A DNA stretch of 64,000 bases from positions 157,476 through 221,475 of the forward strand of contig NZ_PZJO01000005.1 of assembly GCF_003206575.1 (NCBI RefSeq), given 5' to 3'. A program made the translations under genes and the position numbers. Below, piece after piece: positions 54,572 to 63,691 of this stretch. The notes beneath the pieces were generated by a model. That model was not told where the DNA came from. It did no database searches and saw only the letters and a program-made list of their open reading frames with translations. How positions within the stretch are numbered: position 1 is the first letter of the stretch; every line of letters begins with the position of its first letter. Source of the DNA: Salinicola endophyticus. Lineage in GTDB: Bacteria > Pseudomonadota > Gammaproteobacteria > Pseudomonadales > Halomonadaceae.

Positions 54572-55237
54572 ATGTCATCCACCACCCGTCTCCTGCCGCA
54601 GGCGCAGATCGATCGTCTCGACGCCATCTGCCGTGCCACCTCGATCATCCCGGTGCTGGTCATCGAGCGTCTCGACCACGCCGTGCCGCTGGCGCAGGCG
54701 CTGGTCGACGGTGGCCTCGACGTTCTCGAGATCACCTTGCGCACCGACTGCGCGGTGGAGGCGATGCAGCGCATCCGTGAGGCGCTGCCGGAGGTCACCT
54801 TGGGCGCCGGCACCGTGCTCGGTGTCGAGCAGTACCGGATCTGCGAGGAGCTCGGGGTCGACTTCGTGGTCACCCCGGGCACCACGCCGGCGCTGTTCGA
54901 GCACGGCATCGCCAGCGAGGTACCGCTGCTGCCGGGGGTGGCCACGGTCTCCGAGGTCGTCACCGGCTGGGAGCGCGGCTATCGCCGCTTCAAGTTCTTC
55001 CCCGCCGAGGCCAACGGCGGTGCCAAGGCGCTCAAGTCGTTCGGCGGGCCACTGCCCGAGGCACTGTTCTGCCCCACCGGCGGGGTGACCGTCGACAACG
55101 CCGCCGACTATCTGGCACTGCCCAACGTAATGTGTGTGGGCGGCTCGTGGATGGCGCCGAAGGCGCTGGTCGATCAGGAGGCGTGGGCCGAGATCACACG
55201 CTTGACTCGCGAAGCGACGCAGCGCTATCCGCGCTAG
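54572..55237 (+). CDS. eda: KDPG aldolase
   Basis: A 221-residue bifunctional 4-hydroxy-2-oxoglutarate/KDPG aldolase that splits 2-keto-3-deoxy-6-phosphogluconate to pyruvate and glyceraldehyde 3-phosphate. The class I Schiff-base lysine is in RFKFFPAEANGG (about residue 142), with LEITLRT (about 51) providing a catalytic glutamate. It is the last gene of zwf-pgl-eda and has its own site (CGAGGAACC). The companion dehydratase edd lies at the right edge of the window. Confidence 0.92.
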   Translation: MSSTTRLLPQAQIDRLDAICRATSIIPVLVIERLDHAVPLAQALVDGGLDVLEITLRTDCAVEAMQRIREALPEVTLGAGTVLGVEQYRICEELGVDFVVTPGTTPALFEHGIASEVPLLPGVATVSEVVTGWERGYRRFKFFPAEANGGAKALKSFGGPLPEALFCPTGGVTVDNAADYLALPNVMCVGGSWMAPKALVDQEAWAEITRLTREATQRYPR

Positions 55238-55286
55238 GTACGGTCTGAAGCGTACGGCTTGTCGGAAACGTACGGCTTCTGAAAAG
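55237..55286. repeat. Imperfect direct repeats downstream of eda
   Basis: CGTACGGCTTGTCGGAAA (55251-55268) and CGTACGGCTTCTGAAAAG (55269-55286) are adjacent repeats of period 18. A partial third copy, GTACGGTCTGAAG (55238-55250), precedes them. They begin at the eda stop codon and lie between eda and the 3-hydroxybutyrate dehydrogenase gene. Confidence 0.75.
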
Positions 55287-55367
55287 TACTGCGCTCGCGG
55301 CTTTACCTAATGGCCTGCCGTCACGCGCTGGACGCATCGATCATCGAATATCGAGAGAGGGTTTCCC

Positions 55368-56144
55368 ATGACGCCTACGTCGCACTCTGAAGCGCCACGC
55401 GTGGCGGTGGTTACCGGTAGCTCCAGCGGGATCGGGCGTGCCGTGGTCGAGACGCTGGCCGCCCGTGGCCAGCGCGTGCTGGCGGTGGATTTCAACCCCG
55501 AGGGCAGGGCGGTGGCCGAGTCTGCCGGTGCGCACTTTTTCGAGGCGGATCTGACCGACGGCGCTCAGTGCCGCGGTGCCATCGACACTGCGGTTGAGGC
55601 GTTCGGCGGCGTCGATATTCTGGTCAACAATGCCGGTATCCAGCATGTTGCCGATATCGCCCACTTCCCCGAGGAGAAGTGGCGCCAGATTCTCGATCTG
55701 ATGCTCACCGCGCCCTTTCTGCTCACTCAGGCGGCGTGGCCCCATATGCAGCGTGGCGGTTGGGGGCGGATCGTCAATGTCGCCTCGATCCACGCCAAGG
55801 TGGCCTCGCCGGGCAAGGCAGCCTACGTCAGCGCCAAGCATGGCTTGATCGGCCTGACCCGCACCGCGGCACTGGAAGGCGGCGAGCATGGCATCACCGC
55901 CAACGCCATCTGCCCGGCCTATGTGCGTACACCGCTGGTGGAGAAGCAGATCGCCGATCAGGCGCGTCTGAACGCCATGGACGAGGCCGAGGTGGTGGAA
56001 AAGATCATGCTCGCCGGGGCCGCGGTCAAGCGCCTGATCGAACCCGCCGAGGTCGCCGAGCTGGTGGCCTACCTGGTCTCCGATGGCGCCGCGGCGGTGA
56101 CCGGGGCGGATTGGGGGATCGATCTGGGGTGGACGGCCCGCTAA
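55368..56144 (+). CDS. bdhA: 3-hydroxybutyrate dehydrogenase
   Basis: A 258-residue SDR with TGSSSGIGRAVVETLA (about residues 16-31), NNAGIQHVADIAHFPEEKWR (about 87-106) and catalytic Ser-Tyr-Lys in NVASIHAKVASPGKAAYVSAK (about 139-159). The NAGIQHV and FPEEKW signatures distinguish 3-hydroxybutyrate dehydrogenases from other SDRs. It interconverts 3-hydroxybutyrate and acetoacetate and feeds the convergent thiolase/CoA-transferase genes. GAGAGGG precedes the ATG. A 6-bp hairpin (56146-56160) lies after the stop. Confidence 0.88.
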   Translation: MTPTSHSEAPRVAVVTGSSSGIGRAVVETLAARGQRVLAVDFNPEGRAVAESAGAHFFEADLTDGAQCRGAIDTAVEAFGGVDILVNNAGIQHVADIAHFPEEKWRQILDLMLTAPFLLTQAAWPHMQRGGWGRIVNVASIHAKVASPGKAAYVSAKHGLIGLTRTAALEGGEHGITANAICPAYVRTPLVEKQIADQARLNAMDEAEVVEKIMLAGAAVKRLIEPAEVAELVAYLVSDGAAAVTGADWGIDLGWTAR

Positions 56145-56178
56145 GCGCGAGAGCCTCGCGGGCCGCCGTGGGTCGGGA

Positions 56179-57372
56179 TCAGCTGCGTTCGATCGCGGTG
56201 GCGACACCCTGGCCGCCGCCGATGCACAGCGTGGCCAGCCCGCGTGCGACGTCGCGGCGCTGCATCTCGTAGAGCAGGGTGACCAGCACGCGGGCTCCCG
56301 AGGCGCCGATCGGATGGCCCAGCGCAATGGCGCCGCCGTTGACGTTGACCTTGTCGGCCGACCAGCCGAGCTCCTTGGCCACCGCCAGGGTCTGGGCGGC
56401 GAAGGCTTCGTTGGCCTCGACCAGATCGAGCTGCGCGAGCGTCCAGCCGGCACGTTCCAGACAGCGCCGGGTCGCCGGTACCGGGCCGATGCCCATGGTG
56501 GCGGGGTCGACCGCGGCGTTGGCGCTGGCGCGGAGGGTCGCCAGCACCGGCAGGCCCAGCTCGCGGGCGCGTGCCGCGCTCATGATCAACAGCGCGCTGG
56601 CGCCGTCGTTGATCGCCGAGGCGTTGCCGGCGGTGACCGTTCCCTCCTTGCGAAAGGCCGGCTTGAGCTTGGCCAGCGACTCGGCACTGACGCCCTCGCG
56701 CGGCTGCTCGTCACGCTCGACGATGATGGCGTCGCCGCGCCGCTGGGGTACCGCGACCGGGGTGATCTCGGCGTCGAAGCGCCCGGCGTCGCGGGCGGCC
56801 ACCGCGCGGCGCTGGGACTCGGCAGCGTAGGCGTCCTGGGCCTGGCGCGAGATCGCGTACTGCTCGGCCAGGTTCTCCGCGGTGATGCCCATGTGGTAGT
56901 CGTTGAAGGCGTCCCACAGGCCGTCCTGAATCATGCTGTCGAGCAGTTCGGCGTGCCCCATGCGCAGGCCGGTGCGCGCCTTGGGCAGCACATAGGGCGC
57001 CAGGCTCATGTTCTCCATGCCACCGGCGACGACGATCTCGGCATCGCCGCAGCGGATCGCCTGGGCCGCCAGATGCACTGCCTTGAGCCCGGAGCCGCAC
57101 ACCTTGTCGATGGTCATCGCCGGTACGCCGTCGGGCAGGCCGGCTTCGATCGCCGCCTGGCGCGCGGTGTTCTGGCCCAGGCCGGCGCGCAGCACATGGC
57201 CCATGATCACTTCGTCGACGCTGGCCGGGTCGATGCCGTCGAGCACCCGACGGATCACCGTGGCCCCCAGGGTGACGGCGGGCACGCTGGAAAGTGCCCC
57301 CTGGAAGGTGCCGATGGGGGTCCGCGTGGCGGCGACGATCACCGCGTCGCGGTCGTGGTGGGTATCAGGCAT
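56179..57372 (-). CDS. Acetyl-CoA acetyltransferase (thiolase)
   Basis: A 397-residue thiolase with Cys in [16 protein letters not shown] (about residue 95), His in [17 protein letters not shown] (about 354) and the second Cys in [12 protein letters not shown] (about 384). It cleaves acetoacetyl-CoA into two acetyl-CoA, or runs in reverse for polyhydroxybutyrate synthesis. It overlaps the CoA-transferase B gene by eight bases and belongs to its operon, which points to ketone-body degradation. It is 34 bases from the convergent dehydrogenase gene. Confidence 0.9.
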   Translation of the reverse strand: MPDTHHDRDAVIVAATRTPIGTFQGALSSVPAVTLGATVIRRVLDGIDPASVDEVIMGHVLRAGLGQNTARQAAIEAGLPDGVPAMTIDKVCGSGLKAVHLAAQAIRCGDAEIVVAGGMENMSLAPYVLPKARTGLRMGHAELLDSMIQDGLWDAFNDYHMGITAENLAEQYAISRQAQDAYAAESQRRAVAARDAGRFDAEITPVAVPQRRGDAIIVERDEQPREGVSAESLAKLKPAFRKEGTVTAGNASAINDGASALLIMSAARARELGLPVLATLRASANAAVDPATMGIGPVPATRRCLERAGWTLAQLDLVEANEAFAAQTLAVAKELGWSADKVNVNGGAIALGHPIGASGARVLVTLLYEMQRRDVARGLATLCIGGGQGVATAIERS

Positions 57373-58012
57373 GCTGTGTCTCCCGCTGGTCGATCAGCTC
57401 GCAGCCGGTGGCCTCTCGGATCTCCTCGAAGGTCACCTCGGGGGCCAGCTCGACCAACGCCAGGCCCTGGTCGGTGACGTCCATCACGCCGAGATCGGTG
57501 ATGATGCGATCGACCACGCCGACGCCGGTCAGCGGCAGGCTGCACTCATCGAGAATCTTGTGTTCGCCCTTGGCGGTGTGGGTCATCAGCACCACCACGC
57601 GCTGGACCCCGGCGACCAGATCCATGGCGCCGCCCATGCCCTTGACCATCTTGCCCGGGATCATCCAGTTGGCCAGATCCCCCTTGGCCGAGACCTGCAT
57701 CGCGCCGAGGATCGCCAGATTGATCTTGCCGCCGCGGATCATGGCGAAGGACTCCGCGTTGTCGAAGTAGCTCGAGCCGGGCAGGGCGGTGACGGTCTGC
57801 TTGCCGGCGTTGATCAGATCCGGGTCGACGGTCTCCGCGGTGGGGAAGGGGCCGATACCGAGCAGGCCGTTCTCCGACTGCAGCCACACCTCCATGCCCT
57901 CGGGGATATAGTTGGCCACCAGCGTCGGCTGGCCGATCCCCAGATTGACGTAGAAGCCGTCGCGCAGTTCGCCGGCGGCGCGTTGCGCCATCTCTTCCTT
58001 GTTCCAGGCCAT
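57365..58012 (-). CDS. scoB: 3-oxoacid CoA-transferase, subunit B
   Basis: A 215-residue beta subunit. The active-site glutamate is in [14 protein letters not shown] (about residue 46), preceded by [21 protein letters not shown]. It forms an alpha2-beta2 enzyme with the product of the gene before it and activates acetoacetate to acetoacetyl-CoA using succinyl-CoA or acetyl-CoA. The SENGLLG motif is diagnostic. It starts one base after the subunit A gene ends. Confidence 0.9.
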   Translation of the reverse strand: MAWNKEEMAQRAAGELRDGFYVNLGIGQPTLVANYIPEGMEVWLQSENGLLGIGPFPTAETVDPDLINAGKQTVTALPGSSYFDNAESFAMIRGGKINLAILGAMQVSAKGDLANWMIPGKMVKGMGGAMDLVAGVQRVVVLMTHTAKGEHKILDECSLPLTGVGVVDRIITDLGVMDVTDQGLALVELAPEVTFEEIREATGCELIDQRETQHA

Positions 58013-58013
58013 C

Positions 58014-58751
58014 TCAGTTGCCCTCCCTCAGGGTGCGTTTCTCGATGCGTTTCTCCGGGGTCGGGTTGTGCACCAGACGATGGACGAAGATACCCGGCAG
58101 GTGGATGTCGTCGGGGTCGAGGGCGCCGGTCTCGACGATCTCCTCGACCTCGGCGACGCACACCCGGCCAGCCATGGCGGCGAGCGGGTTGAAGTTGCGC
58201 GCAGTCTTGTTGAAACGCAGATTGCCGGCGCGGTCGGCGACCTGCGCCTTGACCAGCGCCACGTCCACCGGCAGGCCGCGCTCCATCACATAGTGCTCGC
58301 CGTCGAACTCCCGCACCTCCTTGCCTTCGGCGATCTTGGTGCCGTAGCCGGTGCGGGTGTAGAAAGCGGCGATCCCGGCCCCGCCGGCGCGCAGGCGCTC
58401 GGCCAGGGTGCCCTGGGGGCAGAACTCGAGTTCCAGTTCGCCGGAGAGGTACTGGCGTTCGAACTCCTTGTTCTCGCCCACGTAGGAGGAGAGCATCTTC
58501 TTGATCTGGCGGGATTCGAGCAGCAGTCCCAGGCCGAAGCCATCGACGCCGGCGTTGTTGCTGGCCACGGTCAGGTCGCGCTTGCCGCTGTCGCGCAGGG
58601 CCTGAATCAGCGCTTCGGGGATGCCGCACAGGCCGAAGCCGCCGACGGCCAGGGTCATGCCATCCTCGATCAGGCCATCTAGCGCGGCCTGCGCACTGGG
58701 GTAGCATTTGCCGCGCTGGCGGCTCTCTTGCGTCTCGGCGGTTTGGGTCAT
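58014..58751 (-). CDS. scoA: 3-oxoacid CoA-transferase, subunit A
   Basis: A 245-residue alpha subunit. The CoA-binding [16 protein letters not shown] (about residues 37-52) is diagnostic, followed by [17 protein letters not shown] and [16 protein letters not shown]. It is the first gene of the minus-strand operon scoA-scoB-thiolase, which together with bdhA completes the route from 3-hydroxybutyrate to acetyl-CoA. A divergent LysR gene starts 143 bases away. Confidence 0.9.
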   Translation of the reverse strand: MTQTAETQESRQRGKCYPSAQAALDGLIEDGMTLAVGGFGLCGIPEALIQALRDSGKRDLTVASNNAGVDGFGLGLLLESRQIKKMLSSYVGENKEFERQYLSGELELEFCPQGTLAERLRAGGAGIAAFYTRTGYGTKIAEGKEVREFDGEHYVMERGLPVDVALVKAQVADRAGNLRFNKTARNFNPLAAMAGRVCVAEVEEIVETGALDPDDIHLPGIFVHRLVHNPTPEKRIEKRTLREGN

Positions 58752-58834
58752 GGTGGGCCTCGGTGTGAGCGTTGGCGTTGTACTTTGCGGGTCATGACGA
58801 CCTCGGTGTCTATGACTATGACCGCTCCTCGCGC

Positions 58835-58886
58835 TGTTATTAAATTTATTTTCGCCGATAATTATCGAGGTTTTCTCATTAATGAG
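58835..58886. promoter_or_regulatory. AT-rich palindromic operators between scoA and LysR genes
   Basis: Two perfect 12-base palindromes, CGATAATTATCG (58856-58867) and CTCATTAATGAG (58875-58886), have centres 19 bases apart. A further TAAATTTA lies at 58841-58848. They sit just upstream of the LysR start and between it and scoA, in a strikingly AT-rich stretch. LysR binding is inferred from position and symmetry. Confidence 0.5.
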
Positions 58887-58894
58887 GCGTTTTG

Positions 58895-59791
58895 ATGACC
58901 GTCAAACAGCTCCGTGCCTTTCTCGCGGTGGCCCAGACCCTGAGTTTCGCCAAGGCCTGTGAGCGGCTGCATGTGACCCAGTCGGCGCTCAGCCTGGCGG
59001 TCAAATCGCTGGAGTCGCAGCTCGGCGGGGCACTCTTCTCGCGCACCACCCGCCAGGTGCGGCTGACACCGGAGGGGGAGACGCTGCTGCCGCTGGCGCG
59101 GCGTCTGCTGGCGGAGTGGGACGACGTCGAGGACGCCATGCGTCGGCGCTTCCACCTGCAGCAGGGGCATCTGGCGATCGCCGCCATGCCGTCGTTCGCC
59201 TCCAACCGCCTGCCGCCGCTGATCGCCGCCTTCCGTCAGCGCCACCCGAGCATCGGTGTGACCATCCATGACGTGATCAACGAGCAGGTGGTGGAGATGG
59301 TGCTGACCCAGCGGGTCGAGTTCGGGATCGCCTTCGCGCCGCCGGCGCAGCAGGCGCTGGCCTTCACGCCGCTCTATCTCGACCGCTTCGTCGCCGCGGT
59401 GCCGCCGGATTCGGCGTTGGCGGTGGCGAGCGAGGTCTCCTGGACGACGCTGCTCGATCACCCGTTCATCACCCTGCAGCGGCCGTCACAGGTGCGCGTG
59501 GCGCTGGAACGCCAGCTGGCGCGGCACGGGGTGAGCCTGCCGGTGGCGTTCGAGAGCCACCAGCTGGCTACCGTGGGCCAGCTGGTCGGCAAAGGGCTGG
59601 GCGTGAGCGCGGTGCCGGCGCTGTGTCGCGAGCAGATGGAGGCGCTGGGGGTGCGCTGTCTGGCGCTTCGTGACCCGGTGATCGAGCGGCCGGTCGGCGT
59701 CGTTACCCGCGCCGACCAGCAGCTCTCCTCCACCGCGAGCGCCTTTCACGCGCTACTGGTGGGGTCAGGTGGGGAGGTCGTCGAGGTCTGA
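58895..59791 (+). CDS. LysR-type regulator of the ketone-body genes
   Basis: A 298-residue LysR regulator. The winged helix-turn-helix is at residues 1-62, with [25 protein letters not shown] and [15 protein letters not shown], followed by an effector domain. It is divergent from scoA-scoB-thiolase and, with the palindromes in the gap, is the likely controller of that operon. The start is the ATG at 58895 (TTG immediately before it is in frame). Its 3' end overlaps the convergent sugar kinase gene by 27 bases. Confidence 0.86.
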   Translation: MTVKQLRAFLAVAQTLSFAKACERLHVTQSALSLAVKSLESQLGGALFSRTTRQVRLTPEGETLLPLARRLLAEWDDVEDAMRRRFHLQQGHLAIAAMPSFASNRLPPLIAAFRQRHPSIGVTIHDVINEQVVEMVLTQRVEFGIAFAPPAQQALAFTPLYLDRFVAAVPPDSALAVASEVSWTTLLDHPFITLQRPSQVRVALERQLARHGVSLPVAFESHQLATVGQLVGKGLGVSAVPALCREQMEALGVRCLALRDPVIERPVGVVTRADQQLSSTASAFHALLVGSGGEVVEV

Positions 59792-60733
59792 GCTGCCCGG
59801 CAGCGCGGCGAAGGCGCCGGCCCGCGTGGCGGTGAAGGCGCCGCAGCGGGCAGCGAAGGTGAGCGCCGCTTCCAGTTGGGTGTCGTCGGCGAGCCAGTCG
59901 GTGAGTGTCTCGCAGGTGACGTCGGCGCGGGACAGGGACGCCAGCAGGCCGCCGATGAAGGCGTCCCCCGCGGCGGTGGTGTCGACCGCCTTGACCTGGG
60001 GCGGTGACACCTGCAGCCGGCGCTCGGCGAGATGTGCCACCACCGGACCGGGGCCATCGGTGATCACGATCATGCGCGTGCCGCGGGCCAGCCTGGCGCT
60101 GATCCACTCGTCGACGCCCCGGTCGCCGCGTAGTTGGTCGAGCTCCTCCCGGGAGAGCTTGATCAGGTGGGCGCGCTCGAGCAGCTGCTCGACCAGCGCC
60201 ACGTCGACCCGGCCCTGGGGCCATAGCAGCGGGCGCAGGTTGGCGTCGACGCTGATCAGACAGCCGCCACGGCGGGCGATACTGGCCAGATCCAGGGTGG
60301 TGCGGGCGATCTCGGTATCGGTGAGGCTGTTGCTGCACAGGTGCACCAGTGCCGGCTCGGCGAAGATGCCCGAGGGCAGGTGTTCGCGGCGGTAGAGCAG
60401 ATCTGCCGCCGGCGGCCGGTAGAAGTCGAACTGGCGTTCGCCCTCGCTATCGCGAGAGACGAAGGCGAGGGCAGTGCGTGCCGCGCGGGTGCGCACCACG
60501 TGCTGGGTATCGACACCGTGGGCGTCGAGTGCCTCGACGATGAAGTCGCCGAAGCGGTCGTCGCCGATCATGCCCAGGAACACGCTGGGCAGGCCCTGAC
60601 GAGCGCAGGCCACGGCCGCATTGGCGGGCGCGCCGCCGGCATAGGGGGTGAATGTCTCGGGCCCGGTGTCGTCGCCCAGGCGGCTGGAGAGCATATCGAC
60701 GAGGGCTTCGCCGAAGGCGATGATGGGGGTCAT
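59765..60733 (-). CDS. PfkB-family sugar kinase (fructokinase-like)
   Basis: A 322-residue carbohydrate kinase. The N-terminal AFGEALVDM (about residues 5-13), the TPYAGGAPANAAVACARQG sugar-binding motif (about 29-47) and the C-terminal DTTAAGDAFIGGLLASL signature (about 237-253; Asp base in TAAGDAF) are all present. The sequence is closest to fructokinases, which would give fructose 6-phosphate, next to glucose-phosphorylating genes. A start at 60733 is chosen; a start at 60751 would add six residues. No sugar transporter is adjacent. Confidence 0.86.
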   Translation of the reverse strand: MTPIIAFGEALVDMLSSRLGDDTGPETFTPYAGGAPANAAVACARQGLPSVFLGMIGDDRFGDFIVEALDAHGVDTQHVVRTRAARTALAFVSRDSEGERQFDFYRPPAADLLYRREHLPSGIFAEPALVHLCSNSLTDTEIARTTLDLASIARRGGCLISVDANLRPLLWPQGRVDVALVEQLLERAHLIKLSREELDQLRGDRGVDEWISARLARGTRMIVITDGPGPVVAHLAERRLQVSPPQVKAVDTTAAGDAFIGGLLASLSRADVTCETLTDWLADDTQLEAALTFAARCGAFTATRAGAFAALPGSSDLDDLPT

Positions 60734-60958
60734 GGTGTTAGCGATCTCCATGGCGGTCTTGTGGACACGCTGCCTCAATGCCTGCGCGAGCGAGTCGCTT
60801 TGTGGCGTGATACGGGGGTGCCAGCGCGGTCGAACACTCGTCTGATCCGATCTCATGACTCGTGTTCTGCGTGCCGTGCGCCGCGCGTACCCTCTCGCTC
60901 AGCGATTGATTCAGCGTTTCCCCGGATCCAGGTGGTGGCCAATCAGCGCCGGCGGTAC

Positions 60959-61834
60959 TCAGGGCACCCGGTGGCTGCGTGCTTCCTCGAGCAGGGCAAA
61001 CCAGGTCGGGCGGTCGAGTTCGAGATTACCGTTCGCCAGCAGACTTTCGATACGTTTTTCGTTCAAGGTGCCGATGACCGGGATCGGCCGCCCCGGCAGG
61101 CGCCGCAGCCAGGCCAGCGCGAGCCCGGCGGTGGTCGAGTCGAGACGCTCGGCGAGCTGGGAGAGCGCGCTGCCGAGCACGTCCTCGAACACCGAGCCGC
61201 CGCCCAGCGGCGACCACGCCATGGGCGCGAGGCCATCGGCGACGATGGCGTCGTAGAAACCGTCGAACAGGGCATCCGGATGGGCCAGCGAGAGCTTCAA
61301 CTGGTGCGCCCCCAGGCGGTGGTGCATCGCCGCCTGCAGGCGCCGCCACTGCTCGGGAAGGAAGTTGGAGACCCCCACTGTGCCCACCTTGCCGGCGTCG
61401 ATGGCGGCGTCGAGGGCGCGGCCGGTGGCCTCGGCGTCCATCAGCGGATCCGGCCGGTGAAGCAGATAGTGGTCGAGCCGCTCGACCCCGAGGCGGGCGA
61501 GGGAGCCGTCGATGCTAGCGCCGAGATAGTCCGCTGAGGTGTCGTAGTGCTTGACCCCGAACGCGGAGCGATCGCGCCTGGGCAGCACGATGCCGCCCTT
61601 GGTGACGAGATGGATCTGTGCCCTGAGTGCCGGGCGCCGCCGCAGGGCGTCGCCGAAGCGCTGCTCGCACTGCTGGTCGGCGTAGATATCGGCGTGGTCG
61701 AACCAGTTGAGCCCTTGGTCGACGCGGCGTTGCAGCCAGTCGCCGAGCGTCTCGGGATCGGCGAACTCGGGGCGCTCGTGAAGACGCATCGTGCCCAGGA
61801 TGAAGGGGACGTCGAATACCGGCGTCTCAGTCAT
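60959..61834 (-). CDS. Aldo/keto reductase
   Basis: A 291-residue aldo/keto reductase with the tetrad in place: Asp and Tyr in LNWFDHADIYADQQCEQRFG (about residues 39-58; Tyr about 47), Lys in IHLVTKGGIVLP (about 80) and His in DHYLLHRPDPLMD (about 125). The arrangement and length match E. coli YdhF-type oxidoreductases. It overlaps the epimerase gene by eight bases and is the last gene of the edd-glk run, so it may act on a sugar or its aldehyde. Substrate not determinable. Confidence 0.86.
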   Translation of the reverse strand: MTETPVFDVPFILGTMRLHERPEFADPETLGDWLQRRVDQGLNWFDHADIYADQQCEQRFGDALRRRPALRAQIHLVTKGGIVLPRRDRSAFGVKHYDTSADYLGASIDGSLARLGVERLDHYLLHRPDPLMDAEATGRALDAAIDAGKVGTVGVSNFLPEQWRRLQAAMHHRLGAHQLKLSLAHPDALFDGFYDAIVADGLAPMAWSPLGGGSVFEDVLGSALSQLAERLDSTTAGLALAWLRRLPGRPIPVIGTLNEKRIESLLANGNLELDRPTWFALLEEARSHRVP

Positions 61835-62735
61835 GATCGGATGCCTTGACGATGGTGGTGGCCAGCAGGTGCTGCCCGTCGGGGACCAGCCAGACAGGGT
61901 CGACCCGGGTGCAGGCGGCCTCGACGCAGAGGAAGCGTTGGCCGACCTCGGCAGGGGTGTCTCCCGGCAGGCCCTCGCCCGGATGCCACACCACGGTGGA
62001 GTCGCTGCCCTGCTTGGTGATCAGCAGGCGCCGCTGGCCGTCGTCCAGCACCACCGGGCGGTTGGACTGGTAGATGCGATCCAGCGCGCCGCGGATACCC
62101 AGCTCGCCCTGCTGCTGCTTCTCGGCGAAGCGCTCGAGCTTGTCCAGATAGCGCGCGCCTGCCAGTCCCTCGACGCGGCAGCGATGCGTATCGGCGACCG
62201 CGAAGTAGGTGTGCAGCGCGCCGGTCAGCTTGACCGGCGTGGTGCCGGTGTGGCGGGTGAACAGCTCGACGCTGAGCTTGTGCGCGTTGGCGTGGACCAC
62301 CACATTGGGTGTCAGCTCGTCGTGCAGGCGTTCCTGCGGCGAGAGATGGATCTCGACCCCGCTGCCGGAGATATCCTCGTCGACCGCGTCCAGGCGCCAC
62401 TCGGCGGTGCGCGCCGGGCCGTGCATCGGCCCCTTGCCGTCAGGCGACTCATCGGCGAACCACGGCCAGCACAGCGGAATACCGCCGCGAATCGCCCCCG
62501 GCAGCGCCTGTGGAGTGGGCGTCACCCAGAGCCAACCATCCTGCGGGTCGGGCACCGGCCGGTCGCCTGCGGCATCGGGCGGGAAAGGCAAAAAGTGCAG
62601 GACCTGCGCGCCCTGCAGCGAGAGCGCGAGTTGGCCCCAGTCGGCATTGATCAGCAGCACTCGGCGGCCTTCCCAGGTCGTCTCGCGCTGGCCGTCGGTC
62701 GCCGCGATCAGATCGGCGAGCGTATCGGGAATCAT
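61827..62735 (-). CDS. Glucose-6-phosphate 1-epimerase-like aldose epimerase (YeaD type)
   Basis: A 302-residue aldose epimerase-family protein. It includes GGIPLCWPWFADE (about residues 84-96), the active-site HTYFAVADTHRCRVEGL region (about 192-208) and a YLDKLERF motif, as in YeaD/D-hexose-6-phosphate mutarotases, which interconvert alpha- and beta-glucose 6-phosphate before zwf. The gene overlaps glk by four bases. Position between glk and the aldo/keto reductase gene supports the sugar-phosphate role. Confidence 0.83.
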   Translation of the reverse strand: MIPDTLADLIAATDGQRETTWEGRRVLLINADWGQLALSLQGAQVLHFLPFPPDAAGDRPVPDPQDGWLWVTPTPQALPGAIRGGIPLCWPWFADESPDGKGPMHGPARTAEWRLDAVDEDISGSGVEIHLSPQERLHDELTPNVVVHANAHKLSVELFTRHTGTTPVKLTGALHTYFAVADTHRCRVEGLAGARYLDKLERFAEKQQQGELGIRGALDRIYQSNRPVVLDDGQRRLLITKQGSDSTVVWHPGEGLPGDTPAEVGQRFLCVEAACTRVDPVWLVPDGQHLLATTIVKASDHD

Positions 62736-63691
62736 GTCACTTCCTCGTTATGCAGAGCTTCCGCCGCGCCCAGCAGGCCGGTCCACGGCGCCGTCACCAC
62801 CCAGGTGGGGATGCCGGCAGTGTAAGCGCTCAGCCGTCCCTTGTCGGCAAAGGCGCGGCGGAAATCGCTGCGCGGCAGCCACTCGATCAGGCGCGGCGTG
62901 ATGCCGCCACAGAGATAGACCCCGCCCAGCGCGCCCAGGGTGAGTGCGGCGTCGCCGCAGACGCTGCCCAGAATCTTGAGAAAGCGCATCAGCGTCTCGC
63001 GCGCGACCCGATCGCCGGCCCGCGCCGCACCGGTGACCTCGGCGGGGGAGTTGTAGCCGGGAGTGACGCCCAGCAGCGCGGCGTGGGCGAGATAGAGATC
63101 GAGCATTCCCTGGCCGCACAGCAGGCGCTCGATCGAGACCCGGCCATAGCGTGCGCGGAAGAAGTCCAGGATCTGACGCTCGCGCTCGTCGGTGGGGGCG
63201 AAGGTGGCGTGGCCGCCCTCGGTGGTCAACGGGATCCAGTGGCGCTGGCTCGGCACCAGGCCGGCCATGCCCAGGCCGGTCCCCGGGCCGATCACCAGCC
63301 GCGGGCGGCGCGGCTCGGCCTCGCCGTCACCCACCGGCGTCAGGTCCTTGGCATCGATATGGGGGATGCCCAGAGCCTGGGCGGTGAAGTCGTTGATGAT
63401 CTTGAAGGTACCCAGGCCCAGCGTTTCCGCGACCGCCTTCTTGGAGAACGCCCAGTCGTTGTTGGTCATCTTGACCCAGTCTTCGTGCACCGGGCAGGCG
63501 AAGGCCAGGCACGCCTCGCTGGGGGGCTCGGCGCCGACCTTCTCGAGGTAGGCCTGGATCGCTTCGACCAGCCCTGCGTAATGATTGCAGGGCAGGGTCT
63601 CGATCGCCTGCAGCTCGACGCTGCCGGGGGCGACCAGGGCGAAGCGGGCGTTGGTCCCGCCGATATCGCCGATCAAGGCGAGTGTCGTCAT
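62732..63691 (-). CDS. glk: Glucokinase
   Basis: A 319-residue glucokinase of the E. coli Glk family. The ATP-binding GDIGGTNARFAL motif is at residues 8-19, NDFTAQALGIP (about 102) has the catalytic Asp, and LVIGPGTGLGMAGLV and TEGGHATFAP (about 135-165) complete the site. It phosphorylates free glucose to feed zwf. It overlaps edd upstream by four bases (ATGA) and the epimerase gene downstream by four bases. The start at 63691 is the only one with the conserved N-terminal motif. Confidence 0.92.
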   Translation of the reverse strand: MTTLALIGDIGGTNARFALVAPGSVELQAIETLPCNHYAGLVEAIQAYLEKVGAEPPSEACLAFACPVHEDWVKMTNNDWAFSKKAVAETLGLGTFKIINDFTAQALGIPHIDAKDLTPVGDGEAEPRRPRLVIGPGTGLGMAGLVPSQRHWIPLTTEGGHATFAPTDERERQILDFFRARYGRVSIERLLCGQGMLDLYLAHAALLGVTPGYNSPAEVTGAARAGDRVARETLMRFLKILGSVCGDAALTLGALGGVYLCGGITPRLIEWLPRSDFRRAFADKGRLSAYTAGIPTWVVTAPWTGLLGAAEALHNEEVT

